Source: Tethya wilhelma (Eukaryota > Porifera > Demospongiae > Tethyida > Tethyidae). Taken from it: a stretch of DNA of 64,000 bases. Below are positions 28,068-40,561 of the stretch, piece by piece. The translations under genes were made by a program, and so were the position numbers. Under the pieces are notes generated by a model. That model ran no database searches. It was not told the origin of the DNA and was given only the letters and a program-made list of their open reading frames with translations. How positions within the stretch are numbered: position 1 is the first letter of the stretch; the number at the start of each line of letters is the position of its first letter. Where the stretch lies: the NCBI GenBank assembly GCA_964030475.1, contig CAXIPT010000002.1:15235907-15299906 (forward strand), read 5' to 3'.

Positions 28068-28182
28068 GATTCTCCTAAATCAGTCAATATTCTAATTAAT
28101 GCTCAGGGAAAGCACGTGTACAGTGGGCACTATTTGGAAATAGATTGAAGAGAGAGTGTTGCATGCTCAGAGCTCTCCTAGT
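28068..28182. promoter_or_regulatory. Compact bidirectional promoter, MRPS14 / SLD5
   Basis: Only 115 bp separate the two start codons, so 5' UTRs and core promoters must overlap or be very short. There is no TATA box. The pairing joins a mitochondrial ribosomal protein and a DNA replication factor, both growth-linked, which suggests but does not show joint regulation. Confidence 0.6.
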
Positions 28183-31100
28183 ATGGCTGAGTTCCCTGGA
28201 GACCTCAGTCCGCTGGGTGTAGACTATGGCGGAGAGGGACTGGGAGAGGGAGACAGCGGTGAAGAATATGAAACCATGACAGCAGCTGAGGTGCTTCAAA
28301 AACTTGAAGAGGTTAGCAACTGATTTTTAAATTATGGGGTTGTCAATGGCATCTGAAAATGAGGTTGTAGAGCAGTCGTAGTTGATATTATATGAACTAG
28401 AAGCAGTTATATGTGACATTTTATGCTTTTTTTTTTTACTTTGAGCTAAAGTAAATTGGTTTTCTGGTGCTGTACAAATTGGGCCATAATTTCCAGAAAA
28501 CGACCATATCTCCCCTACTGATGAGTCACAGGGGGAGTTCGTAGAAAATGTCCCATGCATCTGGATGTACAGGGTCCCAAGGGGTTAAAGGGAAAAAATG
28601 TACTTGTCCTGCGGATAAAATTGAAAAAATGGTGCATTTTTCATGGTATTTTGCATATGTCCACGGGGGTGACATCCACTTTTCAAATCCTAGGGCCTGG
28701 GCAGAGCTCTGTCATAGGGGTTAACACACCATTTTCAGCTTGTCTTAAGGGGAATTACAAAATGTTCCTGGGGGAAAGAGGCGTTTTTAGTGTCACAAGG
28801 GATTAATTCACAAAGGGGTGATTTGGTTAATTTTTGGAATAGCCCATTGAAACTTGGCAGGATCATCATACTTTCATAGAAAATAGAGACTCACATACTG
28901 AGATTGGAAATTGCTCATGTGTCCGTCCGTGTTGGAATAGATACTAGCTACAACTGCTTCCTGTGTATTGGCGTGGTGTGTGCACTTAATTGACGCGATG
29001 GTGGGAGATACAAACAGCTGCCATAGTAGAGCAAGATGGCAAATGGTTTGGCCTTTGAGAGTGAGAGTACCATATTTTGCTATCTGCAGCCGAGGATGTA
29101 ATGTTAGAAAGTACAAGAGCTTGAAACAACAGTCTACTGTCACGGTGGCATCTGACAGCTTTGAAGTTGCTAGGAAACTATGCCAGTGGTAGTATTTGTG
29201 AGGCACAAGGCTTTGCCAAGAACATTGTGAAGGACCCCAAATGCTGCATTCCCAGTTCTACTTCATACAAGTCTTTTCAGACTAGGAGGGAGTGGACATG
29301 GACAGACTATCACAAACTCTGCTGTTCAGCTACGTATGCTGTAGCTTGGAAATCTATCCTAGCAAGCAGCATCGTAGCACCAGGCCAACCTTCGACCGGC
29401 ATTCTTTCTGTGCCAATATACTGGCAGTCTGTTAAGACGAGATGTTTAAGAGAGAGTGTTACAGGAGGAGTTTGCTGTTGACAAGAGTGTGGGTGGACAG
29501 AAGTCAGAGATGCCTGGGGCACAGACAATGACTGCTTAAGGCTCTTTGATATGTAGCTGGGTACATGCCTCGAGCTATCAGAGAGAAGTTATGCAAAAGA
29601 ACAAGTTGAGGAGGGGTCAATGAAATGACATTTCTATGCATTTTCTTTGAGAATTGGTCACATATTGTGTAGGTTTGGGATCGTCTGAGAGGAAAGGTGT
29701 TCTTAGCACAATTCCATGCATACGTCTGATTCTATTGGAGTATAATAGCCAGTAATTGGAGAGAATCGCTGAGTGAGCAGCTATCTCTTCATTAGACTTT
29801 ATTGAAGATATCTGTACAGTTGTGTGTGTTTATACACATTCATGCTCAATCACTATACTATAAAAGTTCCTTACTGTGATAGATTGGTTCTGCCGAAAAC
29901 TCTTTTTTTCCTGTTAACAGATAGTCTGAACTTCCTACCTGGCATAACTGCAGATTTAAATGCTGCCATTATCTTTAATAGCTACATGATAGCAAGACTC
30001 CTATCAACAGTTAGTTCTAACGTGGCCACAGTGCTGAACTACAACTATTAAGCAAGCTTTTGCAGTATGCAATAAGCTCACAATGTGTATGTATAATAGA
30101 TGGCAACCTCACAAAAATTTACACTCCCTTTTTGACTTCTAAATTTGTCGTCCAATTGGCATAATTATTACCATAGCCTAAAATTATCCAAAGTGCAATC
30201 CATACAAAATAATAGGGACTGACTCATTCTTATGCTCGGAAATTATCCCTATTGTAAATTTTGTAAAACAATGACAGCCCCACAAAAAATTCACTCCATA
30301 GCAACCGCAAAATATGACAAAGAGTACTTTTTAGTATGTAATAGTGCATACATGATATGTGCCACTCAAGAAAAACTATGGGGCAGCTTCTCCTCCAAAA
30401 GCACTTTATATCTCATGCATATCTTATTAAAATTTCAATATGGTCCAATCTTGGTACGTGAGTCTCATTTCAGGAGCTTTGCTTCACAGTGTTCATAACA
30501 ATATCCATATGCTTTTGCCCACATACACATAATATAATTATGTTGTTGTGTTCTTTTAGAATGTGTATTTAATTTGGTAAAGGTCACTGCTACTGGGTAA
30601 ATTTATAGCAGCATGGTTTTCTTGGCTCAAGCTAAAGGCCAGTTCACAATATTTCCTGTTGTGTCACGTAAAAATTATTCATGTGCAGATACGCAGGAAT
30701 ACAATGTATCAAACATACATTTGGAAACTTCTTCTAAATTTGTGTCATTGCATTGCGTTGCATTGCATTTCCAAATGTGAGTACTATTACGCAACGCAGC
30801 ACCGGATATTGTGGACCTGCCGCAGCACTCGTGCAAAGTCGTGGACAGTAGTTTAGAGTACAGTCACATTCCAGGAAAGATACCCCATAAACAGTCCACC
30901 CGTTGTGGCATGAGTCTCAATCCTGTTCAGAGTAGCTATAATCCAGTGACACTGAAATTGCTGTTACATTGTTCAGGTTCGGGTGTGTTGTGTTGGCTAA
31001 TTATTATTTTTGGTACCTATATATATATTAGTTCCACTCACCCTGATTCTATTGCAGGCCTGGTTGAATGAGAAGTTTGCTCCTGAATTGCTTGAACACA

Positions 31101-34100
31101 AGACAGAGATAGTTGACTGTATACTGGACCAGATAAAGGAGATGGTTAGTGAACATTGGCCACTGTGCTTGTAGAGGGAGTGAGGTGTGCTTGAGTGTGT
31201 GTACTTTGATTTAGGAGGAGAACATAAGCCACGCAAGAAAAGGTGACTTCATTGCAGGCATTCACAAGCTAGAGGTATGGGTTCTTTTTCTTATGGATCA
31301 GCAAATACTGATGTTAATTTTATGTTCATTTGTTGTTGTGTTCTACAGTTGGACAGAGTTAGATTTGTTCTGAGCAGTTATCTTAGGAACAGGTTACAAA
31401 AGGTAATAGTTGTGTGCAGTTCACATTAAAGCTGTGCATGATACCATGGGCTCATATTACATTGAACCACGACCTTGACCTCAAAGGTTGGCCAATGAAT
31501 GTTCACTTTTCCTTCCCCAGATAGAGAAGCATGTTGTCCACATCTTGGAGCAGGAGTCCTCCAGAGACTCCCTGAGCCCCTCTCGTCTCTCCCCTCAGGA
31601 GCTGCTCTATGCCAAGGAATATGCTGACAACATGGACTCCCACTTGAAGACACTCGTGTTGAAGTACATGCCATCTAACTTTCAAACCATTGATCGCAAG
31701 AAAGCAGGTCAGAATTGGTAAAACATATTTGTTTACAAAGTGAAGCCTGTGTCGAAGTTTGTAGATAATCTCACCCTCCAATTCCTGCCTGCAAATGTGG
31801 CCCATTGTTATGGGTCAACCTCATAGGCATACATGCTACCATCAAAATGCATCACTGTGTTGCCACTTCCTTTGCTCCTTTGCTAATCCAGTATTCATAG
31901 AGAGTTGGTTTGCCTGGAGTTGTCTAGATGGCTGAGGTGGTAAGGATCTCTTCCAACCCATGCAGTAATAAGTGTTGCTAACATGGTGTACTTGGATCAT
32001 ACATAGTGTGATGTCAAACTAGTGAGTTCTCATCTGTAGGTTGCTTAATTGATACTGGTATTCATGGACATTCCAGTGACAAGGTCATTGGGTCAAACAT
32101 GTATGCTATTATGGCTGGTGCACATGTGACTCAGTAGTGATGCAAATTGCTAGAGTGACTGTGGACGTGGACCTTCTGTTTAAACTCATTCATTGTTGTC
32201 CTCAAGTGTTGGACATGACCAGGGTCTTGTTGACAGGTGTTCTTAGCCTGGCTCTGGCCTCCAGTCGACTCTTAATATTAGAGCCAATCACAGAGTCATA
32301 AATGTAGTTGTCGGGTCATGTGCTCTCTAAGGAATGGGATTTTTGACAAAGATTTGTGATCAGCTCAGAGGAGGCTCCATGTCTGCATCATACAAGCCTA
32401 GTCTTGGGGATTCTATGATATTATTTCCTGCTCTTTTAGTAGTTCTAGCTCCTTTCTGTCTGGGTGACCTCTGCCTAACCTAACCAGTCCATTGGCATGT
32501 TACTTCTTGACCAGAAATAAGTTATTGTAAGCCCTGGAGTTTCATGAGCATGTAAATTTTGCTCTAGACTTATGGAAGATTGAGAAGCATGAAGCCCATT
32601 TCATCAAACTGTACATTGAAGTGAAGACCTTCAGTATGTGTGTGTGTAGTTTACAGTTCAATAATATTGTTGCTAACCAGTTCATATTTAGTCTGGTTTA
32701 TTAGTGGTTAGTGTACTTCATGTGGTCATGGCCTTGCACATTCTCAGTGCATGTGAATCACATGTAGCACACTACAGACTAAGAGCCCCCTATCTCCTTT
32801 GGTTTGTGGTCAAACCAGTTTTCTCAACTGGATTTATAGCCTCACTCAGATGTTGAAGGTTTGGTTGGCCACCACATGTTTAGCACTCCCTTCCCATGGT
32901 GGTTTGTTGGGGTGTAATGGTATTCATGCTCCTCTTGGAGCCGTCTTAACAATGTCAACAAACACTTGAAATTACACACTCACTCTCTACCTGCAGTGCA
33001 GAGGCCTAATATGGACAGCTATGTGTTCATGAGAGTGCTGGAACAGGTTGACCAAGTTGTCATCGATGCAGAGTAAGCCAGTCCTATTGTGAATGTGATT
33101 CATGATATTATAACATGTGTGCTTTATATGTGGGAGATTGTGTGTAGCGCTGTGCACATGTTATCGGTTAGGTGTACATGTGTATGTGCATGTGTAATGC
33201 CTATGTGAGCATCATGTGGGCCTATTATTAGTTGCCCAGACTGTGTGCGTTGTGAAATACACCATGTGTTGTGAGTATGTCACCACAGTGTATGTTTATT
33301 GTGTCCTCCTATGTGATCAGTATCATTCTTGGTGGGTGTGTGATGCCTTCTTACCTGTTTATTCTCAGAAGCCCTCTTGAACTGTCTCCTGTTTCCAGTT
33401 GAACCCAGGCCTTGGTGTCAGGGGAAACCATAGTACTATGTGGCATGTACTATGCCTGCCTTATATTATTTAAGTACCACTCAATTAGAACGTAATTAAA
33501 TGATATCCTAAAGTCTTGGCATGATTTCATTTCCAGATTGTACACATTGAATGTGGGTAGGTTATTGAGCAGCCCTTATAGAAGCCTAGAGAGTGTGATA
33601 GTGTATTGTTTGGCCAGAGGATGTGGGGAGCCTGCTCTGTGACCTTGTGGTTGCTATGGCTCCAGCTACTAAACTGTTTGAAGGTCATCAACATTAAACA
33701 TAGCCACTGTATGTTATCTCTGCCCTGTCCAAGTTGTAAATACTTTACCAGAGACAGGATCAGGAGATACTGCTTGAGCCCACCCCAAGGGTCAAGGGTG
33801 GTGTTTGTGTGTTTGTTTGTGTGTTTAGCAGTCCACTGTTGTTCTAAAGAATGTGACCTTTTTTATGACCAACTTCCTGAATTTCATTCAAAATATCTCT
33901 TATGTATCATAATCATGTTTTGAGTGTATGTACTTTTTTTGAACAGATGATCTCAGTTTAGTATAGTAGTTGTGTGATGTGACACAGAGTTATTATAGTT
34001 ATATGTATATTGGCCTCAATTTCTATTTCTCCCTATGTTTTTGACACTCTACCATAAAAAAGTACAATGATATTTTAATCTATTTAGTTTTAAATATTTG

Positions 34101-36777
34101 GTATGTTATTGGTGCATTACTTTGTGTGTACACATGTCAATTTTCAAGTGGCATTGTGTTCATACAATATTGTGATACTGTGTATATGGATGTGTGTGCA
34201 TTCTGGTACGTGGCTTCTCTGTTGTCATGGAGTTATGTGAACTATTGTTTGCATAATTACAGGAACACCCTTGTTACTACAGGTCAACATAGTCTGTGCC
34301 TATAAGCATTACATGTAATTGTGCCATTAAAATGGTGTCCGTTACGAAAGGAATCTGACAGTCATGATAGCAAGAGCATATTCTCTTGATGATAGTGAGT
34401 ATATTATATGCTAGTGCATACCCCTTCAAATGTATAGATATGCAAGGTGGTTGTTTCTAATTTTGGGTCTGTATGTACCCAGTACTACTGGGACCTATAC
34501 TATGTGTGGACCTGTCTACTACTATATATACCCCTCCATTGTTACTGTAGTGTCTCTTGAATGGAGCTGTGTGTGGTGGTTATTATGATGTACTCTGACT
34601 TCTATACCTGACATGTGCTTGGCATATGCACACTGAAATTATTGGTCCTTGGAGGCTCAGTTTTAGCACATGGAGAGGGCATGTACATTGTAGTGGTGGA
34701 ATACCAAAGGCATGCATGCTGATGAGTAAACATGTGCACATGCTGTACATCACCTCGTGATTGAGAGCCTCTCTTGATGATATGGTTTGTTAGCAGTTGA
34801 TGGTGCACACGATAACAATATGGAGGAACAATTGATGTTTGCAATATAGGTTGAGGCACCTAGACATTTCTGTAATAGCAGCTGAGGTTCTAGAGCTCTG
34901 TGTCTAGATTGGATTACACTGAATTCACAGGTTAATATTTCTTTGTGAAACTCAAAAACATCCCTCTGACTAGGACCATCTAAACCTTCACTAGTATGTA
35001 AATGGTTAACACGAAAATCTCCACTTAAGTAAATCATCACCAGTAACGTAGTATTTGAATAAACTGTGGTTCTCTTAGTATGTATCTCCTGTTCTTCTGT
35101 ATTTCCATTTCAAACAGTTGCATGATATGTAAAGGCCTCCATACACGAGGCAATTTGGTTGCTAGCGTACATGAAGCAACTTGTTGCCTCGTGTATGGTG
35201 GCCTTAAGATTGCACAATATATTCTGTAATTAAAAATTTTTACTAGGTCATGGTGAGTAGTTACATTGTGTTCCCCATGAGGTGAGGTGAAGGGGTGCAA
35301 TTCTATTCATTGTTGTGTTTGTTCTATTTCATATTAGGGATGATAGTGCTGATAGGGAGGTCGTGGACCTGTTGCCAGACAACCAGTACATACTTCGATA
35401 CAGACCCGTGTCCACATTAGTCTATTTGGTATGTTATTGGTGCATTACTTTGTGTGTACACATGTCAATTTTCAAGTGGCATTGTGTTCATACAATATTG
35501 TGATACTGTGTATATGGATGTGTGTGCATTCTGGTACGTGGCTTCTCTGTTGTCATGGAGTTATGTGAACTATTGTTTGCATAATTACAGGAACACCCTT
35601 GTTACTACAGGTCAACATAGTCTGTGCCTATAAGCATTACATGTAATTGTGCCATTAAAATGGTGTCCGTTACGAAAGGAATCTGACAGTCATGATAGCA
35701 AGAGCATATTCTCTTGATGATAGTGAGTATATTATATGCTAGTGCATACCCCTTCAAATGTATAGATATGCAAGGTGGTTGTTTCTAATTTTGGGTCTGT
35801 ATGTACCCAGTACTACTGGGACCTATACTATGTGTGGACCTGTCTACTACTATATATACCCCTCCATTGTTACTGTAGTGTCTCTTGAATGGAGCTGTGT
35901 GTGGTGGTTATTATGATGTACTCTGACTTCTATACCTGACATGTGCTTGGCATATGCACACTGAAATTATTGGTCCTTGGAGGCTCAGTTTTAGCACATG
36001 GAGAGGGCATGTACATTGTAGTGGTGGAATACCAAAGGCATGCATGCTGATGAGTAAACATGTGCACATGCTGTACATCACCTCGTGATTGAGAGCCTCT
36101 CTTGATGATATGGTTTGTTAGCAGTTGATGGTGCACACGATAACAATATGGAGGAACAATTGATGTTTGCAATATAGGTTGAGGCACCTAGACATTTCTG
36201 TAATAGCAGCTGAGGTTCTAGAGCTCTGTGTCTAGATTGGATTACACTGAATTCACAGGTTAATATTTCTTTGTGAAACTCGAAAACATCCCTCTGACTA
36301 GGACCATCTAAACCTTCACTAGTATGTAAATGGTTAACACGAAAATCTCCACTTAAGTAAATCATCACCAGTAACGTAGTATTTGAATAAACTGTGGTTC
36401 TCTTAGTATGTATCTCCTGTTCTTCTGTATTTCCATTTCAAACAGTTGCATGATATGTAAAGGCCTCCATACACGAGGCAATTTGGTTGCTAGCGTACAT
36501 GAAGCAACTTGTTGCCTCGTGTATGGTGGCCTTAAGATTGCACAATATATTCTGTAATTAAAAATTTTTACTAGGTCATGGTGAGTAGTTACATTGTGTT
36601 CCCCATGAGGTGAGGTGAAGGGGTGCAATTCTATTCATTGTTGTGTTTGTTCTATTTCATATTAGGGATGATAGTGCTGATAGGGAGGTCGTGGACCTGT
36701 TGCCAGACAACCAGTACATACTTCGATACAGACCCGTGTCCACATTAGTCGGCTCTGGAGCGGTGAAGCTTATCTAG
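28183..36777 (+). CDS. GINS4: GINS complex subunit SLD5 (GINS4)
   Basis: A subunit of GINS, which with Cdc45 and MCM2-7 forms the CMG replicative helicase. Exons 28183-28311, 31058-31144, 31215-31274, 31349-31402, 31521-31707, 32997-33072 and 36666-36777 join in phase to 234 residues; the human protein is 223. The acidic N-terminus is followed by the helical A domain (AWLNEKFAPELLEHKTEIVD, then FVLSSYLRNRLQKIEKHV, then LSPQELLYAKEYADNMDSHL). The small C-terminal B domain contains VFMRVLEQVD and VDLLPDNQYILRYRPVSTLV, ending GSGAVKLI. The last exon exists twice because of a 1328-bp tandem duplication: the first copy (from 35338) lacks the native C-terminus and reads into intron sequence. Introns 1 and 6 are unusually long for this window. 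Confidence 0.95.
28312..31057 (+). other. Long first intron of SLD5
   Basis: This 2.75-kb intron holds only short, codon-unlike frames (for example 29161-29481). I see no transposase, RNA gene or conserved protein. A weak inverted pair (CCAGTTCACAATATTTCC near 30643 and its complement near 30803-30820) may mark another small MITE. Two loosely similar stretches near 30102 and 30274 (CTCACAAAAATTTACACTCC-like) suggest an old repeat. Confidence 0.5.
34095..36750. repeat. Tandem duplication of 1328 bp in SLD5 intron 6 and last exon
   Basis: 34095-35422 is repeated at 35423-36750, with one clear substitution (34954 A, 36282 G). The unit contains the end of intron 6 and most of the last exon. The junction lies inside that exon: after ..CACATTAGTC the first copy continues TATTTGGTATG (intron sequence), the second continues GGCTCTGGAGCGG and the stop. 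The upstream, incomplete exon would give a protein with an altered C-terminus if used. Confidence 0.93.
35131..35206. repeat. Small palindromic element (also at 36459-36534)
   Basis: AAGGCCTCCATACACGAGGC is inverted as GCCTCGTGTATGGTGGCCTT about 35 bp later, giving a stable hairpin in SLD5 intron 6. The second copy exists only because it is inside the 1328-bp duplication. Confidence 0.6.
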
Positions 36778-38642
36778 GGACTCTCTTGGTCAACTTATTG
36801 GTTTCATGAACCTAGTGAATATGTTGGTCAAAGTATATTCATCTGACACTTTATTGTTTGTTCAAGCTTCCAACAAAGTAACTGCACACCATCATTCACG
36901 GCAGCACTCTGAACTGATATGTTACTGTTTTTATTTGGGTTTAATTACATACCAAATCAAATAATTTTACTACGCTAAGTTCTCAACACATAATAAAACA
37001 ATATTATTATCAATGAGGGAACTCAAGAAAAATTTCAATTTTAGACCACCTAAGATCACTTCTAGTGCATGCATGCATTTTCAGCCTTTTTGAGGCTTTC
37101 AAGTCTGATGGTGACACAACACACATGCAAGTGACCTAGCAATAGTTTTGTCTTGAAGGCATTGAACATATGGAACAGAATGGGTAGAAGAGTAGCTGTT
37201 TAGTATGTAAAATAATTCTTTTAAGAGTGTGTACATCATAACCTGTTAATTCCTTAAGCTATTGCTTTGAAGTCTTGCTCCCCCTAAAATTTACATACAT
37301 GTAAGCAAGTTTGTTTTTTATTATTAGTTTCCATGTAAAATATAGCGAACCCTTAAATGAAACCCTGATGTACATATTCAGATTGTGAGCATGTTTTTTA
37401 ACTATGATATCTTATTGTATACACAGTGTGGTTCTACTGATCTATGTTTACTACAATCATTGCAACCATCCACTACTATTATGTAAGGTTAATGAGGTCA
37501 AATAGCTGGCAGTTAACAGCCTTAAATTGACCTTCTAGCAATGTCTACCAACCTCCACAGCGTGCAGCTCTATAAACCTAATTTGGCTCTCAAAGTGTGT
37601 GTCTGTTCTGTTGTTTTTAGTTGGTTTACAATGTGTTAGCCTACTAACGGATAGCACTTGAACTTAGTTATGTACTGTCCAACTATATACACAAATTGGC
37701 CATAGTATTCTAGTTATTAATAGTTACAGCAAACTATTTGAGAAATGCAGCACTAGAAATATCTGTAGTCTACAGAGGCTCAGCAGCTCTAGCTCACTGT
37801 ACAGTTCTTAGATCATAGTGTGTTATGAAGCGTGTGTTATATCTCTAGACACAATGCTATTACAATTTCAGGTGGGAGACAGTTATACCATTCTTCTAAT
37901 GTTTAAGCAAGGGCTTCTGTTGTCAAATTATAATACTAGCCTTCATTTTGTTAATTGTACTAACTTATAGGATAAGCTCTACACAGCCAATGCTCATGCA
38001 GTATAGCTGCCTATACATAGCTGCCTGTAGCTGAGGGATATATAAAATCATGACCAACTATTGTAGTTCAGAGTTTAATGGTTTCCATATAAGGCTAAGG
38101 TGAGTGGGATAATAATGCCATAGTACATAACTATTGCTATTATAATACAATATTAATCATTGTTGCATGCACAGCTGACCAGCTTATGATCGCATGTGTG
38201 TACTTTTCTAGCTCTACACAGACCCCTGAAGTTCAGCTTCACAGAAAACCAACCATGACTGTCAACATTGATTCATAAACATTCTGATAAAATTGTACAT
38301 ACAACTTAACAGGTGATTGTTGTTGAATAAAGTGGTTTAGTAGCAGCAGCACATGTACACACACATACATGCATACCTTCTGCTCATCATAAAAAAGTTC
38401 CTACATTCAATCTAGTATATAGGGGCAATGAATTGCAATGATGACCTAGTAACAGCAGTTAAAAGTTTGAGTCAAATAAAGACGATATGAAATGATCCAC
38501 GATGGACACAAAACACACACACAAAAACACACACACCACATCCATACATAAAAACTTACATACTAAAACACAAAATAAGTGCAGAGAGACTCCCACCCAC
38601 AGTACATGTCAAGATTCCGGTGGAAGACACAGTGTAGATATC
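36778..38642. other. Intergenic region, SLD5 to PP1 regulatory subunit (convergent)
   Basis: This 1.86-kb AT-rich stretch has no supported gene. Plus-strand AATAAA occurrences at about 38326 and 38475 are too far from the SLD5 stop to be convincing as its signal. No repeat with clear ends was recognised. Confidence 0.5.
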
Positions 38643-39671
38643 TTAGTCTTTGGAATACACAATATAATTTTCTCCTCTATTATTGTCCCAATAGTCTTGA
38701 GTTTTTGCTCTAAAACGGATAGCAAATATAACATCGTCACCATTTATAGGTAACTCAAATGCAAATCTGTCTGTTTCACCATCATGAGAGCAAAATGATG
38801 CTTGTGTGTCATGACTAGTTCTCCAGTTATCATGAGTCCACCTGATATTTACTTCTTTCTCATACGAAACGTTTGCTACTCTCACTATTCCATGAAGTGA
38901 CCGGGGCTCTTCTCGAACACTTTCCAAGACAACTCGGTCACGATTTACTCTTTCAAAAAAATCTGGCTGCAAACTTGGCTGTGAAAATCCAAATTCATGT
39001 TTGTGTACATTGAAATTTGGTGAGTTCTGTCTTTTAAACTGGGGTGTTGGTGTCTTTAGTTCTTCCTTCTTGTTCAGTTTTGGACAGTCAACAGGTTTAT
39101 TTTTTTCCAGAAGAACATTTGGCAGGCTGGTTGATTTGGGGACCTGGGGTGACTGCTGAGTTGGTCTGGAAACTAACTGTACTTTTCCCAACATATCTTC
39201 ATCGTCATATGGTACAATTTTACGTTCTGTGTATGAAGAGTCAGATAACTTGAGTTGGTGGACTGTTTCTACTAGTGGCAACCCTTGTGAATCAGCGAAT
39301 CTTACACTCTTTGTTTTTCTGAGAGGAGGCCGCGATTGAACACATGACTTTGTAGGATCATCTCGTCTAATGCTGGGAAAAGAACGGCTCTTTTGCATTG
39401 GCCCTCTTCGAGGACTTGGGTTGACAAAATGGTCATTGTAGAGTTCTCCTGTGAGATAGCTAAAACCTCCAGTAGGACTAGAGCTCAATGCTGCTGCTAT
39501 GCTCTCCAGTGTGATTGGAGGGGTCCGGTGGTTGTTGAGAGTAGAGTTTACAACTGCCATATCCGTGGTTCTTCGGTTAGTGAAACGACTAAAGGTTGAA
39601 TCAGTATTGGTAATTGGCATTTGTGCCACCAAAGCCATTTCTTGATCGCTCATAAGTCTGTGAACAACCAT
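38643..39671 (-). CDS. Glycogen-targeting regulatory subunit of protein phosphatase 1 (PPP1R3-like, CBM21)
   Basis: It would recruit PP1 to glycogen and so activate glycogen synthase. The frame gives 342 residues from the ATG at 39671 or 336 from the ATG at 39653. The second may be the true start, since CACAG just upstream of it looks like an acceptor for a non-coding first exon. A PP1-binding RVxF motif (KSVRFADSQG) lies near residue 117, followed by the usual acidic/Leu segment (LPLVETVHQL). The C-terminal 120 residues form a CBM21 domain: VRVANVSYEKEVNIRWT, then the glycogen-binding W-D-N-N-R-G-E-N-Y loop at the very end. The N-terminal third is Ser/Pro-rich with basic RRDDP/RSFPS sequences. 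The paralogue within PPP1R3A-G cannot be assigned. Ending four residues after the YIV strand is normal for the family. Confidence 0.9.
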   Translation of the reverse strand: MVVHRLMSDQEMALVAQMPITNTDSTFSRFTNRRTTDMAVVNSTLNNHRTPPITLESIAAALSSSPTGGFSYLTGELYNDHFVNPSPRRGPMQKSRSFPSIRRDDPTKSCVQSRPPLRKTKSVRFADSQGLPLVETVHQLKLSDSSYTERKIVPYDDEDMLGKVQLVSRPTQQSPQVPKSTSLPNVLLEKNKPVDCPKLNKKEELKTPTPQFKRQNSPNFNVHKHEFGFSQPSLQPDFFERVNRDRVVLESVREEPRSLHGIVRVANVSYEKEVNIRWTHDNWRTSHDTQASFCSHDGETDRFAFELPINGDDVIFAIRFRAKTQDYWDNNRGENYIVYSKD

Positions 39672-40561
39672 CAAATTAGCTAAGTTAAGTAGAAACTTAG
39701 CATATAAAGGACTTTTTGTCTTGACGCTAGACCACAGTCACTATAACAATACGACAGCACAGCTACACAGCATGTGCAAATATCATCTGTTTTTTCAACG
39801 TGGCTAGCATGTGAAAGATTTGTGTACTTTTTTTCAACTGAAGCCAGCGGACCGGAAATGAGAACTGCATGGCAAGGGCACGTTCTAGGCACGCGACGCG
39901 GGCATACGCGCGCGCGCGCAATCACTTAGGTGCACGTGCGCATTTAATTAAGAGAAATGTTAACTCGTTTGCAACCGGCATGGATGTGTCCGTGTACTAG
40001 CCAGACCTACTTCTCAAAGCCATAGATAATACGTCAAAGCTAACGTCGCAAGTCTCCAAGTAAGCTAAATTATCATGTATTGAATGATTAGTAGTGAAGT
40101 GCACATGTGAAAGGGTCTCCTCTTGAATTTTGTCCAGTAAGAAGGGTGTACAGAAGATTAGACATCTACAAAAGGGTTACTCCCCTTTAACCTATAACCA
40201 CACACACACACACACACATACAAACTTGTCAATGTGTATTGTATAAATTTGTGTGTGTGTGCATGCTTCACTTAACTATGTAGTTAACAATAAACATACT
40301 CCTACAGATTTATTGTGAGTACGGAGCTGAAGTTCTTCATGCTTTGTCAATGCCCATTGTTTCCCTGGAAACCTTTCAAAAACCTCTATAGCTATCAATG
40401 ATCATCTGTGAATCACCGTTGACTCTATATCTGGTTGCTTCCCTTGAAGACAGTCCGCTGATGATAGTAAGGTGACAACCAGTTCACACAGATCCATCAC
40501 TTAAATCAGATCCGACTTTAGTCTACGTAAGTCAGCTTGCCGTGCTCACTTCTCCATTACA
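39672..40561. promoter_or_regulatory. Divergent upstream region, PPP1R3-like / SLC35A
   Basis: This 890-bp stretch lies between opposing start codons. It contains an alternating purine-pyrimidine run (CATACGCGCGCGCGCGCAAT, about 39902-39921) inside a CpG-rich patch, a plausible core promoter of the minus-strand gene and a potential Z-DNA former, plus a short (CA)n at 40200-40218. No coding frame is supported. Confidence 0.45.

Noticed and set aside
28874..29528. Frames of about 70-110 codons in SLD5 intron 1
   Set aside because: Both strands are open over similar lengths, composition is unlike the window's proteins and no motif is recognisable; treated as chance.
33606..33923. 105-codon frame in SLD5 intron 6
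   Set aside because: No similarity or motif recognised, low-complexity GTGTTTGT stretch, lies wholly in an intron.
34602..36628. Three minus-strand frames present twice, which could suggest a duplicated gene
   Set aside because: They are identical only because the 1328-bp segment is duplicated; they have no motif and overlap a MITE-like hairpin.
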